The notes below the pieces were generated by a model. It had not been told where the DNA came from. It saw only the letters and a program-made list of their open reading frames with translations, and searched no databases. Source: Curvularia sp. ZM96 (taxonomy: Eukaryota; Ascomycota; Dothideomycetes; Pleosporales; Pleosporaceae). Taken from it: a DNA stretch of 64,000 bases. Where the stretch lies: the NCBI GenBank assembly GCA_022457065.1, contig JAJGBQ010000008.1, positions 1,169,545 through 1,233,544 of the forward strand. Direction: 5' to 3'. Position 1 is the first letter of the stretch. The number at the start of each line of letters is the position of its first letter. The translations under genes and the position numbers were made by a program. Below are positions 50,289-60,946 of the stretch, piece after piece.

Positions 50289-50878
50289 CTTGATATGGGT
50301 CTGTAATGTTCTGTATCCGTGCTGATCAAGTGACAACTTGAGTAAAGCGTATGACGCGCTGGAAGGATATGTGATTTGAAACCCAACTTCACCCCCATGC
50401 ACTTGGAAGAATGCCAAGCGACAAGTGAGAGTGAAGTCGATGGTGAGAGGGTAGGAGTTGCGATCAGCTTTTCCGTGCTCTGACCAGTCAACTGCAATAT
50501 GAATATTACCTGAGTCTCCTCTCCAAGAGCTCAAAGCTGAGTTTCACTCACTTCTAATCATAGTAGCGCCTCATAGGTGATTCTGAACCAACGGAGTTGC
50601 CAAAACAAGGGTGATTTTCATGTTCATCAAGCACTTATGATAAACGCGGTCTCTACTTAGACAGCAATCAGATAATTTATATGAAGATTTGTCTCACTCC
50701 CAATTCCACTGACCGTCTCCGACGTTTTTGTTCAAAGGCTACGATAAGCGCACACAACAGCGTGAAGAAACATCATGGTTGCTCACAGACGCAAGAGGGC
50801 AAGCAAGTCTAGTCGATGTGTGTCCTGAGCACGAGGCGGTCGTGCTCCCCGACCGCCTTCTGCATTTTGCTCGCTATA

Positions 50879-51072
50879 CAGTGATTAGCGATTGCGGCTT
50901 CACCCTTACACGCAGCTGCGCAACGATTTTAAATAGCCCCACTTTCCGTACATAGCTTAGCGCGAGCAGTCAGCTGCAGAGCAATCAACATGATTGGCCA
51001 ATCTTCAGTCTCATGATGACGAAACTTTTAGAATGCTGCTTGCAGGGGTGAAGCCGCAATCGCTAATCACTG
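50879..51072. mobile_element. MITE, copy 1 (194 bp, TA-flanked)
   Basis: Ends CAGTGATTAGCGATTGCGGC and its exact complement form an inverted repeat of about 29 bp. TA lies on both sides (50877-50878, 51073-51074). There is no coding capacity. Size and TA target suggest mobilisation by a Tc1/mariner or pogo transposase, though the ends do not match the pogo element at 23740. Confidence 0.9.
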
Positions 51073-52061
51073 TACAATTCATGCTCACATTATTCATAAC
51101 CGGTATCGTCTAACGAATAACATATCGAGGGCGCGATTTACGATGATAAGCATGCATGACGATTTATACTAATGAGAGACTATCTTAAAGTTAGCAAGAA
51201 CACAATGAACAGAACAAAAGAAGCAATGGATTACTCGCCTTGGCTAGTAATACCTATGTCCCTGACCTAAGGGATGTATTTTTGGCAATTCTTCGCAGTG
51301 GCCTCGCTTGTTTTCTGACTGGCTCCACCTCGCATATTGTGCATGGCAAGACGATTGGTAGTTGCAGTCGAGGCAGCGGTGGTGGTAATGGGAGCTGAGT
51401 GGGTTGCCGAGTTGATTCAAGTGTCGTTGTTGCGGAAAACAATGGGCGCCTTTTGCTGCCGTGGCCACGAAGGACTTCCATTGCGTAGCTACTCAGATCA
51501 TGCGAAGCGCTGTCCATCTTCTGGGAAACCAGATGCGGTTCTAGTTGTAGTCAAGCATTCTATCTCTCAACATTATGGGATTGCCAGAATCATTCGATGC
51601 CGAGATCTCAGTGAGCGTTTCATATCTATCGGCCATTTCGTAGCAAAAGATTATGTGTCGACACTCGTCTACATCGCTCACGGCCGCCGCTTCTAACATT
51701 TTACTTATTGCTTACCCGCTGTTGTTTTTCTCTAACTGATTTGGTTGCAATAGCGCCGCTAGCCTTGCCATCCCCATTGAGCAAAATGTTTTGCTCTTGG
51801 ACACGGTCAGCCCATCTACCAATCAGGCAACAGCGTCTTGGCGGGCGGTAAGCCCTTTCGTTTTGGGATAGCAGATTATGTCATACGAATGACTAAGCAC
51901 AAAAGCGTCAGATCAGCGAAGCGTGAGCCTAAACAGGCGACACAACCAACCCTAATACGTCTCGAAAAGTATCACGCTGCTGACCACCGCTTTGACTACC
52001 ATCGCCACCGCAAAGGCTGTCAGCATGTTGATCACCGACGACAAGCCTAAGAAGAGTGATA

Positions 52062-52255
52062 CAGTCGTTAGCGATTGCGTCCTCACCCTTACACGCAGCT
52101 GCGCAGCGGTTTCAAACAGCCCCGCCTTCCATACATAGCTTAGCGCGAGAAGTCAGCTACAGAACAATCGATATGATTGGTCAATCCTCAATCTTATGAT
52201 GACTGGACTTTTGCAATGCTGCGTGCGGAGGTGAATCCGCAATCGATAATGACTG
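52062..52255. mobile_element. MITE, copy 2 (194 bp, TA-flanked)
   Basis: Same family and length as copy 1. Its ends are CAGTCGTTAGCGATTGCG and the near-complement CGCAATCGATAATGACTG, slightly decayed. TA lies on both sides. Confidence 0.88.
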
Positions 52256-52688
52256 TACAGCGGCAAGCGTTGAAACATGTAGTACGAACCCGCACAATAC
52301 GGCCGGAGCCTCGGTATCGCGTTTTTCCGGTTGGGCAGACAGCGCCACCATTTGCGCGCACTTAATTACTGGGCTTGTGTGTATACCCACCTCTGCATTC
52401 GAAGACACTGTCTTAACGTTGCAGCTGAAGAAATAATATCATTGCTCAAAGCGTTACACTTGCTTATACCTTACGATTTACCAGAGAACGAATACAGCAA
52501 CTGGCGACCACCTCGCTGATACAAAACCCAGATGACAGAAACAGCGCATCTAGCGCTGAAATTGTAAACCAAACCAAATTTACCTCCCTTGCGTCCCAGC
52601 TACCAACTTTGCCCTCAAACGCTCAAACCGGGGCACGCACTCCCACGAGTGGCTTATAACCTTGGCGAACCATTTTGTTCTACCTTAT

Positions 52689-54597
52689 TCAAGACTTGGT
52701 CGATAAAGGGGGCTTTTCATCTAGCTCCAATTCAAGTCTTTTGAATTTAGAATGCTGTGATACGCTGTCAATGTTCGGTTTACGTACTTGACTCTCGGGC
52801 CCTTGCTCTTCTCTATGGGCGACGAACGTCCCACAGCTCAGCAGAAACATCGCGAGGGACAAGAGCGACAAAGATAGCCATACTGTGCGCAGAGCTCTCT
52901 CAGTGACGCCAATCAAGATTTCCTTGTCTTCAAGGCTTGACATCTCTTGGATTGAGTACATGAGTGTGGTGGCATACTTGGTCATGTTGTCAGCCTCACT
53001 GCTGAACTTGGTCGATCCAAGGTTACTTCGCAACACACGCTGGAACACAAGGCCGACGATCACCAAGCCTGAGGCGCTTCCCAGATAGCGCATGAAGATA
53101 AAAAGCATGGTCGCTTCCCGCACAGTAGTGTCTTTCTCGTCTTCTTCGTCTTCTTGAGCGCTGTATGCTAGGGTTTGAGCGCTATAGGCTAGGGCTGGGA
53201 GAAGAACACCGATACCAAATCCAGAGAGCAGGTTCAGCGACACATCGGATGCGGCTGACCTCTCTGCACCGAGTAAGGCTAGCAAGCCCATTCCAATCGC
53301 CGTGCAGAACCAACCAAGTAAAATCGTGCAGCTATAATGCAGTCGCAGTAACCGCACAATTACTAGTACGACGCCTGCACATGGAGCCATCATTAGTGTC
53401 TGTGGCAAGAGAAACATGGCCGTAGCGATTGCAGATCGCTCCTTCACGACCCGGTAGTAGATTGGAAGGAAGAAAAGTAGCGCATACATCTGCGCCGTGT
53501 TAGATAAAGAGCACATCTCTGGAGCTGCACAAACACTTACAAGCAGTCCCAGCCAAACAGCACCCCCAAATATGATGATCCCTTGCTTTACTTTGAGCAG
53601 CTCCAGACCAATTAAAGGTTTCTGGGAAGCATTCCTGCTTCTTAGCGGATATGGAATGCTGGCTGGCCACAATTCCTTGATGATGAGTATCAGAAGGAAG
53701 ACGCCTCCAGAAGCAAGCGGTGCAATCACTTGCCATTCATTCCATCGATAGAGGCTACCGGCGAAGCTCAAGCCCACGAGCAGAGGCGCAACCGACATGA
53801 AAAGGAGTACAATCCCAATAAAGTCCAGGTGTGAAAGTTTCTTGGTAGGGAGATCAGTGTTGGGAACATCCCTATTGTTGCCCGTAGACTCTCTGGGTTC
53901 CGCAGTCAAGGTATTTCGGCCGGGGACGTCGCCATCGTTGTACACAAGCACTCCAAGTATGATGCACATGGGTATGTTTAGACGGAAAATCCAGCGCTGG
54001 TACGGTGGTCAGCTAATGTCATCCAAGTAGTGGAATAGTTGTTACCCATTGATGGCTGTTGCTCAGAGCAGCGCCAATAAAAGGACCGCAGACGGTGCCA
54101 GCGGCGACAAAAATACTAATTGCGGCTAAAAACTTAAGCCCACTCGGGGATTTAGGCACACTCGTCTTGTTCGTGTCGCCATTGACAGCATAAGAGAGCA
54201 CTGTGAGCCCTCCAGCGCCAAGGCCTTGAACGGTGCGTCCTGTTAGTAGTAGCGGTAACCCATTCGTGCTCTCACACAGGAGGGATCCAATGCCCAGCGT
54301 CATGACAGATGCTAGAGCAAGGCTTTTAAAGAGGAAGATATCGGTGAGCCGCGAAACGAGAGGCTGTGCCAAGCACATGGAAAGCAAGTACGAGGCTCCT
54401 ACCCAGAAGCTCTCGGTGGCATTACCTCCGAGATCTGCCGTGATGGTCTATCGGGTACCTGCTTAGACCTGGCTGTGTAGCTAGCGGTACAGGCGAGAAC
54501 TTACAGAGACAGAAAGAACAATGCTGGTAGCATCAATTGCAACCAAGAACATGAAACTAAGCAGCGATGCCCGCAGCATGACTCCCGGCGCCGCCAT
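52689..54597 (-). CDS. MFS efflux transporter (14-helix DHA type), three exons
   Basis: Predicted protein of 600 aa. Exons: 54597-54505, 54447-54046 and 53996-52689, with introns of 57 and 49 nt (GTAAGT...TAG and GTAACA...CAG, the second with a GCTGAC branch site). Splicing restores the classic order: AIDATSIVLSVS in helix 1, WVGASYLL, the GRTVQGLGAGG signature (residues 101-111) and HQWRWIFRLNIP across the second junction. A hydrophilic stretch (about 185-220) and a long acidic loop (EDEEDEKD, about 447-454) lie between helices. Such proteins export drugs or secondary metabolites through the plasma membrane by proton antiport; the substrate is unknown. No biosynthetic enzyme is adjacent. The first acceptor (TAG at 54449-54448) is the least certain junction. 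Confidence 0.85.
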
Positions 54598-55695
54598 GCT
54601 TGCAGATGCGACTTTCTGATTGTATGTCGGATGGGCTGCAGAGGTTTCCAATACAACCAGCCTTTTTTGGCCTTCTAGAAAGCGGGACGGCTTATGGTTT
54701 GCACTAGATGAAGTCTTCTACGAAGAGATAACAGTCGCGAATAATCTAGGTAGTAGGTATCTGATCTTTAGTCATGTCTTTTGGCAGGAAACATAACTGG
54801 GGCGATTACTTTCTCCTTATGCGGCTGACGAGTCATCACATGCTAAAACGTGACATATTCCAAGAAGCGCACTTGTGGCTCACACAAACATTTAGAGCCT
54901 GCTGACACGCCCTATGAAAAGGCCCATGTTGGTTACGTGACTAATTTCTTCGCAGCCGTAACTACATAGACTGATGCCCTAGGATAATATAGGCGTCGCT
55001 ATGCGGGCTAATAGATTTTGTTTTCTTCATACATCTGCCAGCCATAATTATCTATTAGAGTCGATGTTTGACTCCAATTCCTTAATCGTTACCGGCATGC
55101 ATGGCTCATGCACCTCAAACGTATTGTACTGGATCTATTTCGAATAGAGATGACTGTCTTGGGAAATGTTTCCTAGATAAAGATAGGCCCGAGAGCGCTG
55201 CACATATATCATGACTAGTATCATTATTTGACGATTCAAACAATGTGCATTGAACATGCAATAGCTATAGCGAGGAAGTTTGGCCGATCTATGTTTTGCG
55301 CAACTCAGGCGCTGAAGCTCAACGTCACCAACATCACTACTTTGATTATGCGCTAATATCACACAAAGTGAGCTGAGGCTGGCCGCCAACCAAAACAGAA
55401 CCATACATCGAGTTGAAATCGTCTTTTGTCATATTTTCAACGTCTGGGATAAAATCATATATTCAAAAATCGACAAAAACTGCATTTTGGTTAGTTGCTT
55501 AGGGTTTGATCCAATTCTTTTGTGAAATGATATCTGAGATTCAGTTCGTTTAGTTCCCGTCAAAAGTCGTTCGACCATAGCTGTACTTGTGCGAAGTAAA
55601 GCATGGTGGGGATGCTTCAGTTGGAATCAAAGCTCATCAGATGTTTGGCTGTTCGGCGCTTTCAGCGCAAAGTCTAGCTTGTGAGGGGGGCAGTA
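54598..55695. other. Intergenic region, one weak secreted-protein candidate
   Basis: Apart from the small frame at 55135-55404 (-) nothing is recognised; this stretch separates the divergent MFS and F-box-like genes. Confidence 0.5.
55135..55404 (-). CDS. Possible small secreted protein (89 aa)
   Basis: It starts with a true ATG and a signal-peptide-like run MVLFWLAASLSSLCVILAHN, followed by a short mature part with three Cys after the leader. There is no family match. A second hydrophobic stretch (IMILVMIYVQ) near residue 62 could instead be a membrane segment. It could be a chance frame. Confidence 0.25.
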   Translation of the reverse strand: MVLFWLAASLSSLCVILAHNQSSDVGDVELQRLSCAKHRSAKLPRYSYCMFNAHCLNRQIMILVMIYVQRSRAYLYLGNISQDSHLYSK

Positions 55696-56625
55696 ATGAT
55701 TTTCACTGATACGATGACGCTTACATTGTCTCTAGGCGACTTAAAACTAGCGTCTCTCCCAGTGAAGCACAAGCACATAGAGGACATGAATTTCTCGCCA
55801 TGGACGGCGCTTCCGGCGGAACTACGGCAGCAGATCTATTCGTATGTGCTTACGGCGCCATCGGGTCTTACTTACCGTGCAGGGACAGACGGAGTAGACC
55901 GCATCTACGCACGCGAAAAGCATAATGCACATGTAAACACGTTCCGTAGCCATCTACTTTCATTAAACCAATACCTGTGCAACAGTCTCTTAGCCTTCTC
56001 CGGTAAAGCAGCCATTGAGCCTGAGGAGCTAGAATTCAATCAAATTCAGTACCTCAATAGGCAGTGCTATCAAGAAGCACATGGCCTCGAATTCCGCTAC
56101 AACAACATTCTTTTTGAGGACAGTTGTGATATGAGTGCTGGTAAGCGGTGTCGTGTATTTGTGAACAGGGTGAAGGAGCAACACTATGCACAGTATCTGA
56201 ACCTTTCGATTCGTGGGTCTTGCATCTCCTTCCAGCCGTCAGAGTTTGGCAGTAGCCCCATCACGCTGGCTCAATTTTGTGTGCAACATCCAAAAGCCTC
56301 GCTTAAGTTACACCATCCCTTCTGGACCCAGCAACGTCCTGGATTTCTGCTCTTAGGGCTCGCTTATGCTGCTGCCATACGTGGCCACAAGCTACTTGGG
56401 CGACTTGTCAGAGATCAGGGCCCTATGTTGGATTTCGATTTGACGCTAATCAGATCGATGCTCCCCGAAGATGGAATACCACTCAACTTTCGGCTTGCTC
56501 CGTGGGAAGAGAGTTTGGACATACTAACGCTGCGAGAATCGTTGGAAGAATGCCTGTTCTTCAAGGGCGAGGACTGCTTGGTATGGCTTGATGTAGCTGA
56601 GAAATGGTTTTCCGAAGGCTTGTAA
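55696..56625 (+). CDS. F-box-like hypothetical protein
   Basis: 309 aa from the first ATG. An alternative start at 55789 (MNFSPWTALPAELRQQ) would give 278 aa and begins right at the conserved part. Residues 34-55 (SPWTALPAELRQQIYSYVL) follow the L-P-x-E-L-R-x-x-I-Y pattern of F-box-like/2EXR proteins, which are abundant in ascomycetes and often link substrates to SCF ubiquitin ligases. Further on, LNRQCYQEAHGLEFRYNNIL matches the usual second block of that family (new-line NRQ...EA...YxxNxF). No intron is needed. It stands alone, divergent from the transporter. The function is not known beyond this resemblance. Confidence 0.65.
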   Translation: MIFTDTMTLTLSLGDLKLASLPVKHKHIEDMNFSPWTALPAELRQQIYSYVLTAPSGLTYRAGTDGVDRIYAREKHNAHVNTFRSHLLSLNQYLCNSLLAFSGKAAIEPEELEFNQIQYLNRQCYQEAHGLEFRYNNILFEDSCDMSAGKRCRVFVNRVKEQHYAQYLNLSIRGSCISFQPSEFGSSPITLAQFCVQHPKASLKLHHPFWTQQRPGFLLLGLAYAAAIRGHKLLGRLVRDQGPMLDFDLTLIRSMLPEDGIPLNFRLAPWEESLDILTLRESLEECLFFKGEDCLVWLDVAEKWFSEGL

Positions 56626-57760
56626 CGTCTGACAGATAGGACGAGGGTATGGTTGACCACTAGGTCGTTCGTCTACAATCTTCCCAAGCATGCTTTACTT
56701 AGACGTGACCAGAATAAGATTTCTGATGCTGTGCCCAAGAATAAGGCTCGCTTGTGGGTCAAACACGAGTGTGTGGCAAATACAGCGGCCATTAACTTTC
56801 ATCAGCTGATATCTAGCAGCTAGTAAGCAGAATTAGCTATCGTGCCACCTCGCTAGTTCTCAACATGCATACAAGAATATCTCGCGCTACTAAGAGTAGC
56901 GGTCGGCAGGCCTCTAAAGACAAAGAAGGTCTAAGAAGCAGACGATTCCTATTGTTCTCATTGATTCTAGTATCCAGCGAAAAAGAATTCGACGCCAGGG
57001 TTTAAACGACAATGTCAAAATTCTCGCTGCCCAAGAAACCTCAACGTCCCCTCCACATGGCACGCCCAAAACGAAAAGTGGCATTAGTCCAACGGCCAGA
57101 ATACGCTCCAGAAGACGAAATTAGAATATTCAAGTTTGACGAAGAACTACAAGCAGAAGCGAAGTGTCAAGAGAACATAGCGCCATGGCACGTTATCCGA
57201 TAGCTTATGAAGCTCTTGCTGGTAAACAAAGCTCCGACGTTACAGCATCGCAAGATCTGATAGCAAAGCTAGTAGAGAGAGGTGTCTCAGGGTACTCACG
57301 GCTGCCCGTCATTCTCATCATCGCATGGCTAATAGGTACGACAGATCTCACTAGCATGCGTTGGCTATGAAACCCTCCAGAACGAGTTATCACGTGGTAC
57401 GGCACGCCCGACAGCAGTACAGCCCTTTTGAGAATACGGGAGAACGATTATATGCGATAGCAATATCAAAATTTGCCGTTCTATGGATGCTATACCATGA
57501 CTAACTCTTTGTTGTGTCCTTCTATTATATACCTCTCCTTCGTTTCGAGAAAACCAGAAGATGACTTTTCACAATGCTCCTTTCCTTTGGCCCGATGCCA
57601 AGGATCTCTTGCCTAGTCTTGTTATCCTTCTAATCGCCTATCTGGAATGCTCTCATAATATCCACGTTCATGAGGGAATGGTGAGTGATGGGAAAAAAGG
57701 TAGCATTGTACCCATAATCATTCTTTTTCTCCCTGGATGATCATTGTGATCGGGGTATAC
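56626..57760. other. Intergenic region without a firm gene
   Basis: A 63-codon frame at 57012-57203 (+, MSKFSLPKKPQRP start, basic then acidic) overlaps another short frame and matches nothing known. It may be a remnant exon. Confidence 0.4.
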
Positions 57761-57943
57761 AATGATTAGTGATTGCGGCTTCACCCCTGCAGGTAGCGTT
57801 CTAAAAGTTTCGTCATTATAAGACTGAAGATTGTCCAACAATGTTCAGCTGACTGCTTGCGCTAAGCTATGTACTGAAAGTAGGGCTTCTCAAGTATGTT
57901 GCGCAGCTATGCGTAAGGGTAAAGCCGTAATCGCTAATCATAG
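57761..57943. mobile_element. MITE, copy 3 (183 bp, TA-flanked)
   Basis: Ends CAATGATTAGTGATTGCGGC and GTAATCGCTAATCATAG, with TA on both sides. Its inner block is in the opposite orientation to copies 1 and 2 (the GCGCTAAGCTATGTAC strand). Confidence 0.85.
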
Positions 57944-58256
57944 TAATCTCTGTAGACATAAAAATACCCTGTCTTCTACTATTTTTATAGCGATTTAGAT
58001 GCCTATTGTAAGCTCGGTACATTGTTTGGATCACTTCTTTTCGATTGACTTACTGTTGTGCAAGTCATCGTGCGGAATAACTCGAATAAGCTGCTTACAT
58101 TCCTACGTGTGTAGACATGTGGCCTATATACAATTCCAACAGCACGGCAACACGCACGTTATCTCGAAGTTGTTAGATTTACCAATCTGACTGGCTTCTG
58201 ATGGATATATGTTCCCGCATAATCCTTCTCTTTGCTAGATGGTCGATATTCACGTA

Positions 58257-58452
58257 CAGTTGCCAGCGATTGCGGCTTCACCCTGCACGCAACTGCGCAA
58301 CAGTTTTGGACAGTCTCACTCTTTATATATGGCTTAGCGCTAGATGCTGCTGCTGAATATCTAATTAATGCTATTGGTTAGTCGTCGATCTAACGATGAC
58401 TGATTTTGCGGAATGCTGCACGCAAAGGTGAAGCCGCAACCGCTAACCACTC
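58257..58452. mobile_element. MITE, copy 4 (196 bp, TA-flanked)
   Basis: Ends CAGTTGCCAGCGATTGCGGC and GCCGCAACCGCTAACCACTC, flanked by TA. It lies about 350 bp upstream of the broken CAP-like paralog. Confidence 0.85.
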
Positions 58453-58797
58453 TACCATATATTCGTGACAGCACGACACATAACAATTAGCATTTTTGGC
58501 AAGATAAATCGCTTATGACTAAATGGTCGATCCAAGTTAATGCGGTCGACAGGTGAGGTAACTAAATAGTTAGTTAGCTTGTACAAAATGTTTATATAAT
58601 TAGAGATCGTTCGCCAAGTTCGTTTTGTCAGGGCCTTATATGACCGAAAACAATCAGCAACTTACATAGCTGCACACAAGTCTCATTCACATACATGTAA
58701 ACGGAACAAATTTCCATCTTGTTTGCTACTTGCAGTACCTCCTCCTCTCTGCAAGGCGACTTGTGTCTGATTAGCTTTCGTCTCATAAAGAAACGCA

Positions 58798-59467
58798 ATG
58801 ATGTTGTTTAAAGGGCACGTAGAGCTGGGTATACTTGGTTGTCTCTCTATAGTCTGTGCAGCCTCTCGTGACTTCATGCAAGCTGCTGTTGCCGGAACGC
58901 ACACAGCCTGCAGGAGTGAAGCATGGATTACTCCCACACCGTCTTCTGTTCTTAGCATCTCTGCAATAGCCACTGGGGTAAACCAAGACCCGCCCATTTC
59001 CTCCAGTAGTGCCCTGGAAACCCGTTCTACCTCTACTTTGACTATTGTGTTGACTTCTACACTGGTGCTCCCTACATCTACGGGCAGGACAGTGATTTCC
59101 AATGCTTTTTACATGGGTGTCATCAACAAGTGGCGTACTAAGATGGTTATGAAGACCATTGCATACGATTCTGAGCTGGGGTCGAGCGCTATGGACAATG
59201 TGATAGCCAGCAAAGGATTATGGTTCACAAGCTTAATCCCGGCACCTTCGGCTAGATCTTGGCCTCTGGCGATACCACACAATTTGAATATGCTTTTGTA
59301 GGTGTTTGGTCGTGAGAGAAGCCTAAAACTCTAGGGCTGGATGACGTATGCCGGCGTGAGTCCGACGGCTGGGATTGTAGAGGACGGGTCACGCAGAGAT
59401 CTTGACGTTAGAAGAGTATTCTGGGATTGGATGTGCGCACTCTATCGGGATTGTTGTGACTGTGTAG
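58798..59467 (+). pseudogene. Frameshifted paralog of the CAP-like gene
   Basis: The first 120 or so codons follow the intact gene closely (MMLFKGHVEL start, the shared SSVLSISAIATGVNQ block, YDSELGSSAMDNV). At about 59215 one base is missing (AAAGGATTATGG against AAAGGAACTATG), which shifts the frame. The restored frame then meets TAG (from CAG) and TGA stops before DDVCRRESDGWD, and a second shift precedes GHAEILTLEEYSGIGC. The upstream 100 bp also match the intact copies (AAAACAATCAGCAACTTACA), so the promoter region was part of the duplication. Non-functional as read. Confidence 0.8.
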
Positions 59468-59992
59468 AGTCTGCACGATCGCTTGCATACCTACACTGGA
59501 TGAGCCCAAAGGGGTAAATGCGGAACATCAGCTGATAGTGGTTCTTCACGTGTTCTTTACCGGTCTTGCATACTTACGACTTACTGTAGAAGATTGGTCC
59601 CTTTTCATTATTATTCGATGTAAGTAACCTGATACTGACGCGCACAATAGGTGAACTGACAATACTAAGGGTGTTTGCATGTCCAAGTGGGCCTTGCCTG
59701 ATTTGCAATAGTTGAAATGACGTGCATAACTAAGTAGTTGGTGAAATATCTAAAGAAGTAATTCGGAAATTCTCTTATTTATACAGTAATTGGCAATCCC
59801 AGCTTCACTCTTACGTGATGCTATAGTTACAACGGCTTTGAGTTTTCCCACCTGCAAGAGGGTTCTGACTTCGCTCTGCGCTGAGAGAGCGCTTTCAGAT
59901 AGCAGTAATTAGTATTGCACTGCGTTACTTTCTGGCTCCTTTTTATTAGAGTAAAAAGTTTTTCATTGATCAACTAATTACACACTACATGA
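59468..59992. other. Intergenic region with a possible MITE fragment
   Basis: From 59784 the sequence CAGTAATTGGCAATCCCAGC after a TA resembles a decayed MITE start, but no matching far end was found. Nothing else is recognised. Confidence 0.35.
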
Positions 59993-60946
59993 CTAGGTTG
60001 AGTTACATGCAGCCGAATAGGGGGGCTGGCGAGGTGCTCTAGTAGCTGCATCAGCCTCACCAGATTTCTTCCTCAACTCTTCAAATAAATGAAAAATGTG
60101 TCTGAACAGCTGTGCACCATCACTTCCTGGTATTATTGCCCCAAGGGCCGAACAAACGAGATCATTGTAGTCCCATGCTATACCCCTACATTGTGTACGA
60201 ATGAAGAGTTTGTGCCGCTGTAGACCAAGCTGGAGCTGGAGATACGAATCTCTATCCAAACTGTGGTAAATTTTGGCCTTTAGCTGTTGCTCTTTGATCC
60301 ACAAATGAAAAGCTCCAGAAGCCGATTCTCCGTCATCGCCAATGCGTTGGCAATATTCCTTTTCACCTCTGGACCATAGCTCAGAGAGACGGTCAAGGAA
60401 GGTGATTGTTTCTTCCAAAGTCCACGAATGATCGAGAAAGAAAAATTCGTATATATTGGGGAGCACAATGTCTTCCAAATATTCAAAGTGCGAATCTTGC
60501 TCAGGGGGGGACGCCAGTATATCAGAGGCATGTGAATTGCTTGGTTGCTGAGTCATGCATTCAGCTTCATCAGAAGAACCAAAGGCTATTTCTGATAGAT
60601 GTAATCGGCCGCCATCTTGGATAGACTTGAAATCTGTGTAGTCTGTTTTCATCAAGCAGGAACTCTGTGGAGCCTCATCTGCAGGTGGATTGTTCTCTTT
60701 ATCTGATTGTGAACTGGATTCTGAATCCAAATCCGGATCCCATCCTGAATCCGAATTCAATTCTGATGCTGAATTGATGTTGTGTGTCAGGCATGGGCGT
60801 TTAGCAGATGGCGAGGTGTTTTCTCCGTCATTTTTGCGCTTGTTCAATCCAGATTTGGAATGAGTGTTCTTTGAGCAAGGCTGCTGTGCTCCTTCACACT
60901 GTCGAGCGATGATCCCACCAGTGTCTGGTATCCGTGGAGATCGCAT
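59993..60946 (-). CDS. Hypothetical protein with basic/acidic N-terminus (317 aa)
   Basis: Single open frame from ATG at 60946. Residues 30-55 contain basic clusters (NKRKNDGE, SAKRPC) that could form a bipartite nuclear signal. Residues 60-92 are acidic and Ser-rich (DPDLDSESSSQSDKENN). Residues 150-300 look folded, rich in W, L and aromatic residues (YEFFFLDHSWTLEETITFL, LWIKEQQLKAKIYHSL). No catalytic motif and no recognised domain are seen. The combination suggests a nuclear protein, but that is inference. Length and composition make a chance frame unlikely. Confidence 0.7.
   Translation of the reverse strand: MRSPRIPDTGGIIARQCEGAQQPCSKNTHSKSGLNKRKNDGENTSPSAKRPCLTHNINSASELNSDSGWDPDLDSESSSQSDKENNPPADEAPQSSCLMKTDYTDFKSIQDGGRLHLSEIAFGSSDEAECMTQQPSNSHASDILASPPEQDSHFEYLEDIVLPNIYEFFFLDHSWTLEETITFLDRLSELWSRGEKEYCQRIGDDGESASGAFHLWIKEQQLKAKIYHSLDRDSYLQLQLGLQRHKLFIRTQCRGIAWDYNDLVCSALGAIIPGSDGAQLFRHIFHLFEELRKKSGEADAATRAPRQPPYSAACNST

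Larger units (their letters stand above)
50289..52688. other. Intergenic region with two MITEs, no firm gene
   Basis: The frames at 51337-51696 (+) and 51254-51517 (-) overlap each other and match no family. The frame at 52331-52519 is short. The MITEs at 50879-51072 and 52062-52255 occupy much of the rest. No tRNA-like fold was seen. Confidence 0.5.

Noticed and set aside
49898..50497. 199-codon frame antisense to nothing, overlapping the BTB gene
   Set aside because: It reads the BTB exons in another frame, with Ser/Lys-rich composition and no domain; a shadow of the real gene.
51254..51696. Overlapping frames on both strands, one with Cys/His pairs
   Set aside because: The spacing does not fit a C2H2 or CCCH finger, and the frames cancel each other as shadows.
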